Origin: Desulfuromonas sp. TF
GTDB taxonomy: Bacteria > Desulfobacterota > Desulfuromonadia > Desulfuromonadales > ATBO01
Assembly (NCBI RefSeq): GCF_000472285.1
Contig: NZ_KI421414.1
Location: 28,799 to 92,798, forward strand
Direction: 5' to 3'
Length of the DNA: 64,000 bases
The notes under the pieces: model-generated
The model's input: the letters and a program-made list of their open reading frames with translations, nothing else
Told to the model about the DNA's origin: nothing
Databases searched by the model: none
Position numbers and translations under genes: made by a program
Shown here: positions 9,774-18,142 of the stretch, in pieces
Numbering within the stretch: the stretch's first letter is position 1
Layout of the letters: each line of letters starts with the position of its first letter

Positions 9774-10706
9774 ATGAACAAATTGCGCGCCGCTGTTATC
9801 GGGGTAGGATATCTTGGTCGATTCCATGCCCAGAAATACGCCTCTCTGGAGGATGTGGACCTTGTCGGAGTGGTCGATGCCAGCCGGGAGCGGGCCGAAG
9901 AGGTTGCCGCCGAGGTGGGCACGGCCGCTTTCACCGATTATCGCCAGTTACTCGATTCCGTCGATGTTGTATCGATCGTGGTTCCGACGCAGTATCATTA
10001 TCCCGTGGCCAAAGAATGCCTGGAGGCCGGCTGCCATATCCTTCTGGAAAAGCCGATCACCCAGTCCGTGGAAGAGGCGGATCACTTGATCAGGCTGGCT
10101 GAGGATCGTGGTCTGGTCTTCCAGGTAGGGCACCTGGAGCGTTTCAACCCTGCGGTTCTGGCTCTGGAAGGTGTTCTGAAAAACCCACTTTTCATCGAGT
10201 CTCATCGACTGGCACCCTTCAAGACAAGGGGGACGGACGTCACCGTCGTTCTCGATCTTATGATTCACGATATCGATATTATCCTGAGCATGGTTCCTTC
10301 GGCGATCAAGCTGGTAAATTCGATGGGAGTTCCGGTGCTTTCGGAGGAAGTCGACATTGCCAACGCCCGGCTTCAATTCGAAAACGGCTGTGTGGCCAAT
10401 GTTACGGCAAGCCGTGTCAGCCGCGATGCGGTGCGCAAGATCCGGATCTTTCAGTCCGATGCCTATATTTCCATCGATTATCAGGCCCGCAAGATCTCCA
10501 TATTCCGTAAAGATGACGGCGGCGTGCCGGTTCCTGGGCTGCCCAACGTCTCCATGGAAGAAAAGAGCTTCGAACAGAGCGATGCTCTTTTAGCCGAAAT
10601 CAGGGCCTTCGTCGATGCGGTCAGGGACGGTACCGCTCCGGTGGTTACGGGGGAAGACGGCAAGCGGGCTCTGGAACTGGCTCTGCAGATCAACGGAAAA
10701 CTCTAG
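9774..10706 (+). CDS. gnnA: Gfo/Idh/MocA-type dehydrogenase, probable UDP-GlcNAc 3-dehydrogenase
   Basis: 310 residues with an N-terminal NAD-binding Rossmann fold (AVIGVGYLGRFHAQKYA), the ligand-sensing segment LEKPITQSVEEAD, and an alpha/beta C-terminal domain. The family oxidises sugar hydroxyls. Placement between lpxA and lpxB next to a DegT aminotransferase matches GnnA, which oxidises the 3-OH of UDP-GlcNAc so that GnnB can install an amino group, giving lipid A built on 2,3-diamino-2,3-dideoxyglucose. The dehydrogenase fold is certain; the substrate is inferred from context. The WlbA/WbpB group is the main alternative. Confidence 0.75.
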   Translation: MNKLRAAVIGVGYLGRFHAQKYASLEDVDLVGVVDASRERAEEVAAEVGTAAFTDYRQLLDSVDVVSIVVPTQYHYPVAKECLEAGCHILLEKPITQSVEEADHLIRLAEDRGLVFQVGHLERFNPAVLALEGVLKNPLFIESHRLAPFKTRGTDVTVVLDLMIHDIDIILSMVPSAIKLVNSMGVPVLSEEVDIANARLQFENGCVANVTASRVSRDAVRKIRIFQSDAYISIDYQARKISIFRKDDGGVPVPGLPNVSMEEKSFEQSDALLAEIRAFVDAVRDGTAPVVTGEDGKRALELALQINGKL

Positions 10707-10736
10707 CTGGAAAATCGGGGCTTCAGGCGCAAAGGC

Positions 10737-10785
10737 GTGAGGTGTGAGGCGTAATGGTTTTCCCCCTCATTTCTCACGCCTCACC
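10737..10785. repeat. Short inverted heptad array, GTGAGGN family
   Basis: Left arm: GTGAGGT (10737), GTGAGGC (10744), GTAATGG (10751). Right arm: CCCTCAT (10764), TTCTCAC (10771), GCCTCAC (10778). Only six bases separate the arms, so the transcript could form a nearly continuous hairpin. It sits between the gnnA-like and gnnB-like genes. Confidence 0.8.
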
Positions 10786-10820
10786 TGTTTTTAACCAATT
10801 CAACTGAAGGACGGTTTACG

Positions 10821-11915
10821 ATGAATATCCCAATGGTTGACCTAAAGGGTCAATACGAGTCGCTCCGGGAGGAAATCGAACGGGGCTTCCGGCAGGTGCT
10901 TGAAACGACCCAGTTCATCATGGGTCCCAACGGCGCCGCACTGGAACAGGAAGTGGCTGCTTATTGCGGGATCAGGCATGCCATCGGCGTCGCCTCAGGG
11001 ACCGATGCTCTGCATCTCGCCCTGCGGGCCGCGGGGATCGGCGAGGGGGACGAAGTCATCACCTCTCCTTTCACTTTCATCGCGACCGCCGAGGCGATCT
11101 CCTATGTGGGCGCCCATCCTGTTTTCGTCGATATCGATCCTCAGACCTTCAATATCGATGTGGATCTCATCGAGGCGGCGATCACCGAACGGACCCGGGC
11201 CGTCCTTCCCGTTCATCTTTTCGGGCAACCTGCCGATATGACTCCCATTGCCGCGCTGTGCCGCAGACACGGTCTCAAGCTGGTGGAAGACTGCGCGCAG
11301 GCCTTCGGGGCCGAGTACGGCGGCAAAAAGTCTGGAGCGTTTGGCGATCTGGGTTGTTTTTCCTTCTTCCCGAGCAAGAACCTTGGCTGTTTCGGCGACG
11401 GAGGAATGATTATCACCGACGACGACGCCGCCGCCGAGGCGGTGCGGATGTTGCGCAATCACGGCAGCCGCGAGAGATATCATCATGCCGTCATAGGTTA
11501 CAACAGCCGTCTGGACGATCTGCAGGCTGTGATTCTGCGGGCCAAGCTCAAGCACATCGATGATTACAATCGCCGGAGGCGGATCAACGCCCACCGGTAC
11601 AGCAGCCGCCTGCAGGGGTCCGGAGTGCTGCCGCCGGTGGAAGATGGAAAGGGTCTGCACGTCTATCACCAGTACACCATCCTCTGCGAAGCCCGTGATG
11701 CGATCCAGAAGGCCTTGAACTCGAAAGGCATCGCTTCGGCCATCTATTACCCGATCCCCCTGCACCGGCAGGAGGTATATCAAGAGGAGTGGGCCGGGGT
11801 CTCCCTGCCTGTCACCGAGGATGTCGCCGGAAAAGTTCTGTCGCTTCCCATGTACCCCGAACTGACCGGGGAGCAGATCGACAGGATTTGCGACGTCATC
11901 CTGGGGGCCTTGTAG
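10821..11915 (+). CDS. gnnB: DegT/DnrJ/EryC1 PLP aminotransferase, probable UDP-3-keto-GlcNAc aminotransferase
   Basis: 364 residues, fold-type I PLP enzyme. The segment GVASGTDALHLALRAAGIG binds cofactor phosphate, VEDCAQAFGA holds the ring-stacking Asp, and FFPSKNLGCFGDGG contains the Schiff-base lysine. Together with the preceding dehydrogenase it fits GnnB, which aminates the 3-keto sugar using glutamate. Position just before lpxB supports a lipid A role; the generic O-antigen aminosugar transaminases are the alternative. ATG follows a GAAGGACGG sequence. Confidence 0.75.
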   Translation: MNIPMVDLKGQYESLREEIERGFRQVLETTQFIMGPNGAALEQEVAAYCGIRHAIGVASGTDALHLALRAAGIGEGDEVITSPFTFIATAEAISYVGAHPVFVDIDPQTFNIDVDLIEAAITERTRAVLPVHLFGQPADMTPIAALCRRHGLKLVEDCAQAFGAEYGGKKSGAFGDLGCFSFFPSKNLGCFGDGGMIITDDDAAAEAVRMLRNHGSRERYHHAVIGYNSRLDDLQAVILRAKLKHIDDYNRRRRINAHRYSSRLQGSGVLPPVEDGKGLHVYHQYTILCEARDAIQKALNSKGIASAIYYPIPLHRQEVYQEEWAGVSLPVTEDVAGKVLSLPMYPELTGEQIDRICDVILGAL

Positions 11916-11939
11916 AGACGCCCGCAGGGCGACCTATAC
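11912..11939. repeat. REP-like single hairpin overlapping the gnnB stop
   Basis: The arm GTAGAGACGCCC pairs imperfectly with GGGCGACCTATAC around a GCA loop; the inner CGCCC/GGGCG is perfect. The gnnB TAG stop is inside the left arm. It resembles dispersed palindromes that begin GTAGAGACGC in other bacteria. It has no poly-T tail. Confidence 0.5.
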
Positions 11940-11945
11940 TCAAGA

Positions 11946-13136
11946 ATGAAAACAGGCGTCAAAAATATGGATCAGCGTCGAAAGGCCCTGATCGTCACCG
12001 GAGAAGCCTCCGGGGATCTCCATGGCTCTAACCTCATCAAGGCCGCCCGGGAGGTTGACCCCGGGCTGTCTTTTTTCGGTGTAGGCGGCCGGCTCATGGA
12101 GGCGGCCGGGTGCGAAATTCTCATTCCCGGCGAAGAACTGGCCGTCATGGGACTGGTGGAAGTGGCCGGTCACTTTCCGACCATTTATAGGGCGTTTAAT
12201 CGGTTGAAAGGGATTCTGAACGGGGAGCGGCGGCCTGACGTGCTTATCCTCATCGATTTCCCCGATTTCAATCTGCGCCTGGCCAAAGCGGCGAAAAAGG
12301 CTCATGTCCCTGTCCTCTACTATGTCAGCCCGCAGGTCTGGGCATGGCGTCGAGGCCGGGTTAAAAAGATCGCCGGGGTGGTCGACCGGCTGGCGGCCAT
12401 TTTCCCTTTTGAACCTGATTTCTACAAGGATCAGGATATCGAGGTGGAATATGTGGGCAACCCGCTGCTGGATGAAGTCCACGTCAGCCGTTCGCGAGTC
12501 GACTTTCTCGGCAGCTACGGTCTGGATCCGGATCGCCCCGTAGTCGGCCTCTTTCCCGGGAGCCGCAAAAACGAGCTCAAGTATAACTTCGATACCATCC
12601 TCGGGGCGGCGGAATTGATCCGGCGACAAAAGACTGAAATCAACTTTCTTCTCCCGGTCGCTTCTTCCCTCGATCCCGAGATCTTCCAGGCCAGATTGGC
12701 GGAACTGACACTTCCGATCACCCTGGTGCAGGAAAACATCTATGACGCGGCAAATGCCTGCGACGCGGTGATCACGGTTTCGGGGACGGTGACCCTGCAG
12801 ACGGCCCTGGTCGGAACTCCCATGGCGATTCTCTACAAAATGGCTCCCCTGACCTATGCCATCGGCAAACGTCTCGTGAAGGTGGATCACATCGGCCTGG
12901 CGAACATCGTCGCAGGCGACGGGGTGGTCAGGGAATTCATTCAGGAGGAGGCGACGGCCGAAGCGGTAGCCGGCGAAATCCTTCGCATCGTCGATGACGC
13001 CGAATACGGTCGGCTGATCCGCCACGGACTCTCCCGCATCCGTGAAAGGATGGGGGAAGGAGGATGCTCTCGGCGCGTGGCCCGCATGGCCTCGGAGATG
13101 AGCAGGGGCATTCTGCATAAGGAACCGTCCGAGTGA
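11946..13136 (+). CDS. lpxB: Lipid-A-disaccharide synthase LpxB
   Basis: Joins UDP-diacyl-GlcN(3N) and lipid X to form the lipid A disaccharide at the inner face of the inner membrane. GT19 family. The N-terminal motif VTGEASGDLHGSNLI, PQVWAWRRGRVKKI and the C-terminal SGTVTLQTALVGTPM are diagnostic. Length of about 390 is usual. Start is ATG 11946 or ATG 11967 (MDQRRKALIVTGEASGD); neither has a good ribosome site and the second matches homologue N termini better. Its stop overlaps the msbA GTG start by 4 bases. Confidence 0.95.
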   Translation: MKTGVKNMDQRRKALIVTGEASGDLHGSNLIKAAREVDPGLSFFGVGGRLMEAAGCEILIPGEELAVMGLVEVAGHFPTIYRAFNRLKGILNGERRPDVLILIDFPDFNLRLAKAAKKAHVPVLYYVSPQVWAWRRGRVKKIAGVVDRLAAIFPFEPDFYKDQDIEVEYVGNPLLDEVHVSRSRVDFLGSYGLDPDRPVVGLFPGSRKNELKYNFDTILGAAELIRRQKTEINFLLPVASSLDPEIFQARLAELTLPITLVQENIYDAANACDAVITVSGTVTLQTALVGTPMAILYKMAPLTYAIGKRLVKVDHIGLANIVAGDGVVREFIQEEATAEAVAGEILRIVDDAEYGRLIRHGLSRIRERMGEGGCSRRVARMASEMSRGILHKEPSE

Positions 13137-14866
13137 AAGATCAAGGTATCCATATATATCGTCGTCTTCTGAGATATTCGCGGCCCTACGCGGCCCGGGT
13201 ACTCTTTTCCATGGCGGCTTCGCTGCTGGTGGCCGGCTCCGACGTGGCCGCGGCCAAACTGGTCCAGCCCCTGATCGACAGAGTCATTACCGCCGGGAAC
13301 GCCTTCCTGGTCAATATCGTTCCCATGGTGGTCATCGGTCTTGCCGTCGTCAAGGGCGCCTCACGCTATGTTCAGGAGTATCTGATCAAGACAGCCGGAC
13401 AGATGGTGGTTCAGGATATCCGCAACGATCTCTATGAGCATTCCATCTCCTTGTCCATGGGATATTACGCCCGCAACTCCACGGGCAATCTCATGTCCCG
13501 GATTCTCAACGACGTCGGGATCCTGCAGCGTTCCGCCGCGGACGTCCTGGTGGATGGACTGCGAGAGGGGTTCACCCTCATCGGCCTGACGGCCCTGGTC
13601 TTCTATAACGACTGGAGACTGGCGACCCTCGCCTTTCTGGTTTTGCCCGTCTCCGTCCTTCCGGCTTCGATCATCGGCCGCAAGATCAAGGACAATACCC
13701 GCCGGGGTCAGGCGACGCTGGGGAGTCTCACCGGCATGCTGCAGGAGACCATGTCGGGGATCAAGGTCATCAAGGCCTTCGGCACGGAAGAGAGTGAGAA
13801 TCAGCGTTTCCGCAAGGAAAATCTCTCTTTCTATCGATTCATGCGGAAAGTCCTGAAATACGATTCAGCTGCGGCGCCGGTCGTTGAAATTTTGGCGTCC
13901 TTCGGGGTCGCCGCCGTTTTCTGGTACGGAATCAACCGGGTTCTGGCGGGGGCGATGACCCAGGGGGAGCTTTTCTCATTCTCCGCCGCCATACTCATGA
14001 TGTATACCCCGGTCAAGCGTCTGACCAAAGTCGGCAATACGATTCAGAAATCCCTGGGGGCCGCCGAGCGGGTCTTCGAAGTCATGGACGAGGTTCCCGA
14101 GATTTCAGATGCTCCCGATGCCGTATCCATTGGACGCGCCAGGGGAGAAGTGGTCTTCGACCGGGTTGTTTTCTCCTATGGAGAGGAGCCCGTGCTGAAG
14201 GACTTTGTTCTCAGCGCCGACCCGGGAGAGGTTGTGGCCCTGGTGGGACCGAGCGGAGCGGGCAAATCGACCGTCGTCGGACTGCTGAGCCGCTTTTACG
14301 ATCCCCAGCAGGGGGCGATTCGCATCGACGGCCGTGACATCCGCCGAATCACCCTGGAGAGTCTTAAACGCAACATCGCACTGGTTGATCAGGAAACCTT
14401 TCTGTTCCATGACACCATTCGCAACAATATCCGCTACGGATCGCCGGATGCGGATGATGCCGCGGTCGAGGAAGCGGCCCGGCTTGCCTATGCCGACGAG
14501 TTTATCCGCCTGCTGCCTCACGGTTACGAAACAAGCATCGGAGATCGCGGCGTACGCCTCTCCGGCGGGCAGAGACAGCGCCTTTGCATCGCCCGGGCGA
14601 TACTGCGCGACGCCCCCGTTCTGATTCTTGATGAGGCGACCAGCGCTCTCGATACCGAGAGTGAGGCCATGGTCCAGCAGGCCCTGGCCAACCTGATGCG
14701 CAATCGCACTACGTTCGTGATTGCCCATCGCCTTTCGACCATCATGCATGCGGACAAGATCGTGGTCCTTGATGCGGGAAGGGTCGAACAGGCCGGAACG
14801 CATCAGGAACTGCTCCAGAGCGGCGGTCTTTATCAGAAGCTTTACGAGATTCAGTTCCAGGATTAG
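13133..14866 (+). CDS. msbA: Lipid A export ATP-binding/permease protein MsbA
   Basis: Flips lipid A-core across the inner membrane. 577 residues, a half-transporter with six membrane helices (about 20-320) fused to an ABC domain: Walker A GPSGAGKSTVVGLLSRFYD, Q-loop ALVDQETFLFHDTI, signature LSGGQRQRLCIARAI, Walker B VLILDEATSALDTESE. Start is GTG 13133, overlapping the lpxB stop, which suggests translational coupling. Flanked by lipid A and Kdo genes, so lipid A is the likely cargo. Confidence 0.93.
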   Translation: MKDQGIHIYRRLLRYSRPYAARVLFSMAASLLVAGSDVAAAKLVQPLIDRVITAGNAFLVNIVPMVVIGLAVVKGASRYVQEYLIKTAGQMVVQDIRNDLYEHSISLSMGYYARNSTGNLMSRILNDVGILQRSAADVLVDGLREGFTLIGLTALVFYNDWRLATLAFLVLPVSVLPASIIGRKIKDNTRRGQATLGSLTGMLQETMSGIKVIKAFGTEESENQRFRKENLSFYRFMRKVLKYDSAAAPVVEILASFGVAAVFWYGINRVLAGAMTQGELFSFSAAILMMYTPVKRLTKVGNTIQKSLGAAERVFEVMDEVPEISDAPDAVSIGRARGEVVFDRVVFSYGEEPVLKDFVLSADPGEVVALVGPSGAGKSTVVGLLSRFYDPQQGAIRIDGRDIRRITLESLKRNIALVDQETFLFHDTIRNNIRYGSPDADDAAVEEAARLAYADEFIRLLPHGYETSIGDRGVRLSGGQRQRLCIARAILRDAPVLILDEATSALDTESEAMVQQALANLMRNRTTFVIAHRLSTIMHADKIVVLDAGRVEQAGTHQELLQSGGLYQKLYEIQFQD

Positions 14867-14868
14867 AC

Positions 14869-15540
14869 ATGAAAAAATCCTTCGGCGACTGGCTCCTGCT
14901 GAATCTGGCTCCTCCCGTGGCGGCCGGCATTATCAGATTCCTGCGTTTCTTCCTCCGGATCGAGTTCATCGGGGAGGAACACCCCCGTGCCTTCTGGAAA
15001 AGAGGAGAACATGTGATTCTCGCCTTCTGGCACGATCAGCTGCTGCTCATGGTCCAGGGATATCGCGGACCGGGGGCGAAGATCCTGATCAGCGCCTCCA
15101 AGGACGGAGAGCTTATTGCGAGAACCATGCAGTGTTTCGGACAGGGGGCGGTGCGCGGTTCATCGACCAGAGGGGGACGCTCCGCCTTCAAGGCGATGAT
15201 GGCCCTGGCCGAAGAGCCCTTCGACCTCGTCATCACCCCCGATGGTCCCAAGGGGCCGCGTCACCAGATCAAGCCCGGAGTGGTGCAGCTCGCCCGGCTC
15301 ACCGGCCGAGCGGTGATCCCCATGGCATTTATCTGCTCCCGGGGGCATCGGTTCCCTTCATGGGACCGTTTTCTTCTCCCTTATCCGTTCTCCCGGGGCG
15401 TTTATGCCTTCGGCGAACCGATTGTCTATCAAAAGGGAGAGGACGCCGAAGGCTTTCGTGTCCGGCTGCAACAGGCCATGGAAGAAAATGTACGACGTGC
15501 TCAGGCCCGTCTGGAGAAGTCCGGTGTATCTGCTGTATGA
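14869..15540 (+). CDS. DUF374-type lysophospholipid acyltransferase family protein
   Basis: 223 residues. An N-terminal hydrophobic segment (10-30) precedes the family motifs ILAFWHDQLLLM (the FWH motif in place of the usual HX4D acyltransferase motif), SASKDGELIARTM, RGGRSAFKAMM and VITPDGPKGPRHQI. Members often lie with msbA, waaA and lpxK in deltaproteobacteria and are presumed to acylate lipid A or Kdo-lipid A. No lpxL/lpxM-type gene was seen in the window, so this could be the late acyltransferase; that is inference. Starts 2 bases after msbA. Confidence 0.85.
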   Translation: MKKSFGDWLLLNLAPPVAAGIIRFLRFFLRIEFIGEEHPRAFWKRGEHVILAFWHDQLLLMVQGYRGPGAKILISASKDGELIARTMQCFGQGAVRGSSTRGGRSAFKAMMALAEEPFDLVITPDGPKGPRHQIKPGVVQLARLTGRAVIPMAFICSRGHRFPSWDRFLLPYPFSRGVYAFGEPIVYQKGEDAEGFRVRLQQAMEENVRRAQARLEKSGVSAV

Positions 15541-16813
15541 CTTGATATTGCTGATTTCCGCATTCTTTCTGATCCCTTTTTATCTGATCAGAGGGCTGCG
15601 CCACGGTAAGGTTCGGCGCGGGATTCGGGAGCGGCTCGGCTTCTTTCTTCCGGATCGCCTGGCATTGCTGCGGGGTCGCAAGGTTTTCTGGATTCATGCG
15701 GTTTCTGTCGGCGAGACGAGGGCGGCCATAAGCCTGCTCAAAGGCCTCAGGAAAACGTATCCGGATGCCGCCCTGGTGCTCTCCAACGTGACCGAAACGG
15801 GTCACGCCATCGCGCTGGGGATCAAGGAGGTCGATCTCTGTCTTTTCTTCCCCTTCGATCTTTCGCTGGTGGTGAGAAAGGTTCTGCGTCAGGTGCGACC
15901 CGACTTGATCATCATCGTGGAGACGGAGATCTGGCCCAACTTCGTACGAATCTCCCACGAAGCGGGGATTCCGATTCTTCTGGTCAACGGACGCATTTCC
16001 GACCGCTCCTTTCCCCGCTATCAATTGGCGAAGCCACTGCTGCAACCTCTGCTTCAGAGATTTTCCGCATTCTGCATGCAGACCGATCTGGACGCCGAAC
16101 GTATTCGACTCATGGGCGCCCCTGAAGAAAGAGTGGAAGTCACCCGGAACCTCAAGTTCGACATGCAGACATCGGCTCCCGACCGGACCGCCATTGACAC
16201 CCTGAAGGATCTTTATCGGATTCCCTCCGGGACTACCGTATGGGTGGCGGGGAGCACTCATGCCGGCGAAGAGGAGATCATCATAGAGGTTTACCGGCAC
16301 CTGGTGGCGGAAGGGGAGAATCTTATTCTGATTCTGGTCCCCCGGCATCCTGAAAGATGCCGGGCGGTGGGTGATATGCTGACCACATGCGGGCTCCCTT
16401 ACGTTCTGCGCAGCGAGATCGAATCCAGCCGTAATCCGCTCCGGGCCGGAGAGGTTCTTCTGGGGGATACGCTGGGTGAGATGCTCAAGTTCTATGCCGC
16501 TGCCGATGTGGTTTTCGTTGGCGGCAGCCTGGCGAACATCGGCGGTCACAACATCCTGGAAGCCTGTCTTTTGAAAAAGCCTGTCCTGTTCGGCCCTCAC
16601 ATGCACAACTTCAAGGAAATTTCCCGTCTCGTCGCCGAGGTGAGGGGCGGGATCGGGGTCGCCGATGACAAGGAACTCCTCGGCACTCTCCGGGAGTTGA
16701 TCGGGAACCCTCAAATGCGCTGCACCATGGGCGAGGCCGGATTTGACCTGCTGCAGCGGAACAGCGGCGCTACCGCCCATACCCTTGCCGTGATCAGCCG
16801 CGTTCTGAGATAA
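15488..16813 (+). CDS. waaA: 3-deoxy-D-manno-octulosonic acid transferase (Kdo transferase)
   Basis: Adds Kdo from CMP-Kdo to the lipid A precursor at the inner membrane. GT30 fold: membrane anchor near residues 12-30, then IHAVSVGETRAAISLLKGL with the catalytic acidic residue, IIVETEIWPNF, VAGSTHAGEEEII and VGGSLANIGGHNILEA for CMP-Kdo binding. The ATG at 15488 (MYDVLRPVWRSPVYLLYD) overlaps the previous gene by 53 bases; a longer frame upstream is just the overlap. Number of Kdo residues added cannot be read from sequence. Confidence 0.94.
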   Translation: MYDVLRPVWRSPVYLLYDLILLISAFFLIPFYLIRGLRHGKVRRGIRERLGFFLPDRLALLRGRKVFWIHAVSVGETRAAISLLKGLRKTYPDAALVLSNVTETGHAIALGIKEVDLCLFFPFDLSLVVRKVLRQVRPDLIIIVETEIWPNFVRISHEAGIPILLVNGRISDRSFPRYQLAKPLLQPLLQRFSAFCMQTDLDAERIRLMGAPEERVEVTRNLKFDMQTSAPDRTAIDTLKDLYRIPSGTTVWVAGSTHAGEEEIIIEVYRHLVAEGENLILILVPRHPERCRAVGDMLTTCGLPYVLRSEIESSRNPLRAGEVLLGDTLGEMLKFYAAADVVFVGGSLANIGGHNILEACLLKKPVLFGPHMHNFKEISRLVAEVRGGIGVADDKELLGTLRELIGNPQMRCTMGEAGFDLLQRNSGATAHTLAVISRVLR

Positions 16814-16817
16814 GGCG

Positions 16818-17879
16818 ATGAACCGTGTGACCGCATGGCATCGACGGCTGGTTCTTGAGGGGCCGAAAAGTCCCGGGCAGTGGCTGCTCCAGTCTTTGCT
16901 GCTCCCCCTTGGATGGCTCTACGGCATCATCGCATCTGTCCGCGTGTGGCTCTACCGCCGGGAGGTCCTTTCTTCCTATCGCGCCGGAGTCCCTGTTGTT
17001 TCCGTCGGCAATCTCTCGGTCGGAGGGACAGGCAAGACCCCCATGACGGATCATCTGATCAGGTATTTCCAGAACAGGGGGCGCAAGGTGGCCGTGGTGA
17101 GCCGGGGATACCGTGGGCGCGTGCGGGATGTCGCCGTGGTCAGTGCCGGCGACGATCCCCTCCTGTCTCCGGAGATCTGCGGAGACGAGCCGCTTCTTCT
17201 GGCCCGGCGCAATCCGGGAGCTGTCGTCCTTGCCGCCCCACGCCGCTCCGCCGGAGTCCGTCTGGCTGTGGAGCGCTTCGGCGCCCAGATCGTCATCCTT
17301 GACGATGGATTTCAGCACCTAGCCGTGCAGCGCGATCTCGATATCGTCCTTCTCGATGCCCGTTGTCCTATGGGAAACCACAGAGTTCTGCCGGCGGGCC
17401 TGCTGCGGGAGTTTCCCTCGGCTTTGGAGCGAGGCGACCTGCTGGTGCTCACCCGCAGCCAGGGCGATGAAAAATTCCTTTTTCGGCATGGAAAGCCGCT
17501 AGTCCGCTGTCGCCACGCCTTCGACGCCCTGGCGATCTCTCTGCGCGGTGAGAGCATCCCGCTCATTCATCTGGCCGATAAGAAGGGCGTCGCTTTTGCC
17601 GGTATTGCTGATCCCGAGGGGTTTTTTGCTTCCCTGACATCTGCCGGTCTCAGTCTGGTGAATACCGTTTCGTTTCCTGATCACGCCGCATACAATGAGG
17701 AAACACTCTATCATTTGGAAAAGGTCGCCGGCGAGGCCGATTTTCTGGTGACCACGGAAAAGGACGGTGTTAAACTGGCAAGCGATGCTTTTTCACTCCC
17801 CTGCTATCAAGTATCTCTGAAACTCGATTTTTTTGAACCGGCCGACCTCGAAAGGGCTCTCGATTCACTGATCGAATAA
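16818..17879 (+). CDS. lpxK: Tetraacyldisaccharide 4'-kinase LpxK
   Basis: Phosphorylates the 4' position of the lipid A disaccharide. 353 residues with an N-terminal membrane-associated helix, the P-loop GNLSVGGTGKTPMTDHL, SRGYRGR, GDEPLLLARR and the DDGFQH motif (LDDGFQHLAVQRDLD) that is characteristic of the family. VTTEKDGVKL is the C-terminal conserved block. Starts 5 bases after waaA and so is probably cotranscribed. Confidence 0.95.
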   Translation: MNRVTAWHRRLVLEGPKSPGQWLLQSLLLPLGWLYGIIASVRVWLYRREVLSSYRAGVPVVSVGNLSVGGTGKTPMTDHLIRYFQNRGRKVAVVSRGYRGRVRDVAVVSAGDDPLLSPEICGDEPLLLARRNPGAVVLAAPRRSAGVRLAVERFGAQIVILDDGFQHLAVQRDLDIVLLDARCPMGNHRVLPAGLLREFPSALERGDLLVLTRSQGDEKFLFRHGKPLVRCRHAFDALAISLRGESIPLIHLADKKGVAFAGIADPEGFFASLTSAGLSLVNTVSFPDHAAYNEETLYHLEKVAGEADFLVTTEKDGVKLASDAFSLPCYQVSLKLDFFEPADLERALDSLIE

Positions 17880-17888
17880 GGAAGAAAA

Positions 17889-18071
17889 ATGGCCATATCG
17901 AAAGAACTACTGAGTATTCTGGCTTGTCCCAAGTGCAAAGGGGACATCTATCTGAAAGAGGACGAGGGGAGCATCGTCTGCGACAGCTGTCGTCTGGTCT
18001 ATCCGATCCGTGACGACATCCCGGTGATGCTCATCGATGAGGCGGAAGAATTCCAGGAGGAGAAAGGTTAA
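17889..18071 (+). CDS. Trm112 family zinc-ribbon protein
   Basis: 60 residues. A zinc-binding pair CPKC and CDSC spaced by about 18 residues, then the conserved LVYPIRDDIPVMLIDEAEE segment, mark the Trm112/YcaR family. In enteric bacteria ycaR follows lpxK, as here. The function in bacteria is not settled; eukaryotic Trm112 activates methyltransferases. The last codons and TAA stop lie inside the first heptad of the next repeat array, giving the final residues EKG. Confidence 0.88.
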   Translation: MAISKELLSILACPKCKGDIYLKEDEGSIVCDSCRLVYPIRDDIPVMLIDEAEEFQEEKG

Positions 18072-18134
18072 AGGATAAAGGTTAAAGGAAAACCTTTTAT
18101 CTTGAATCTTGAATCTTGAACCTTTTACCTTTAC
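18063..18134. repeat. Inverted heptad array, AAAGGNN / TCTTGAA family
   Basis: Left arm (18063-18090): four heptads, AAAGGTT, AAAGGAT, AAAGGTT, AAAGGAA. Right arm (18093-18134): six heptads, CCTTTTA, three TCTTGAA, CCTTTTA, CCTTTAC. Arms are separated by only two bases. The left arm contains the stop of the Trm112 gene. The right arm extends to 9 bases before the likely TTG start of waaF. Confidence 0.88.
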
Positions 18135-18142
18135 ATAGAATT

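Noticed and set aside
11940-13118. Long antisense open frames opposite lpxB and other GC-rich genes
   Set aside because: They mirror codon structure of well-supported + strand genes, have no recognisable domains and no ribosome sites.
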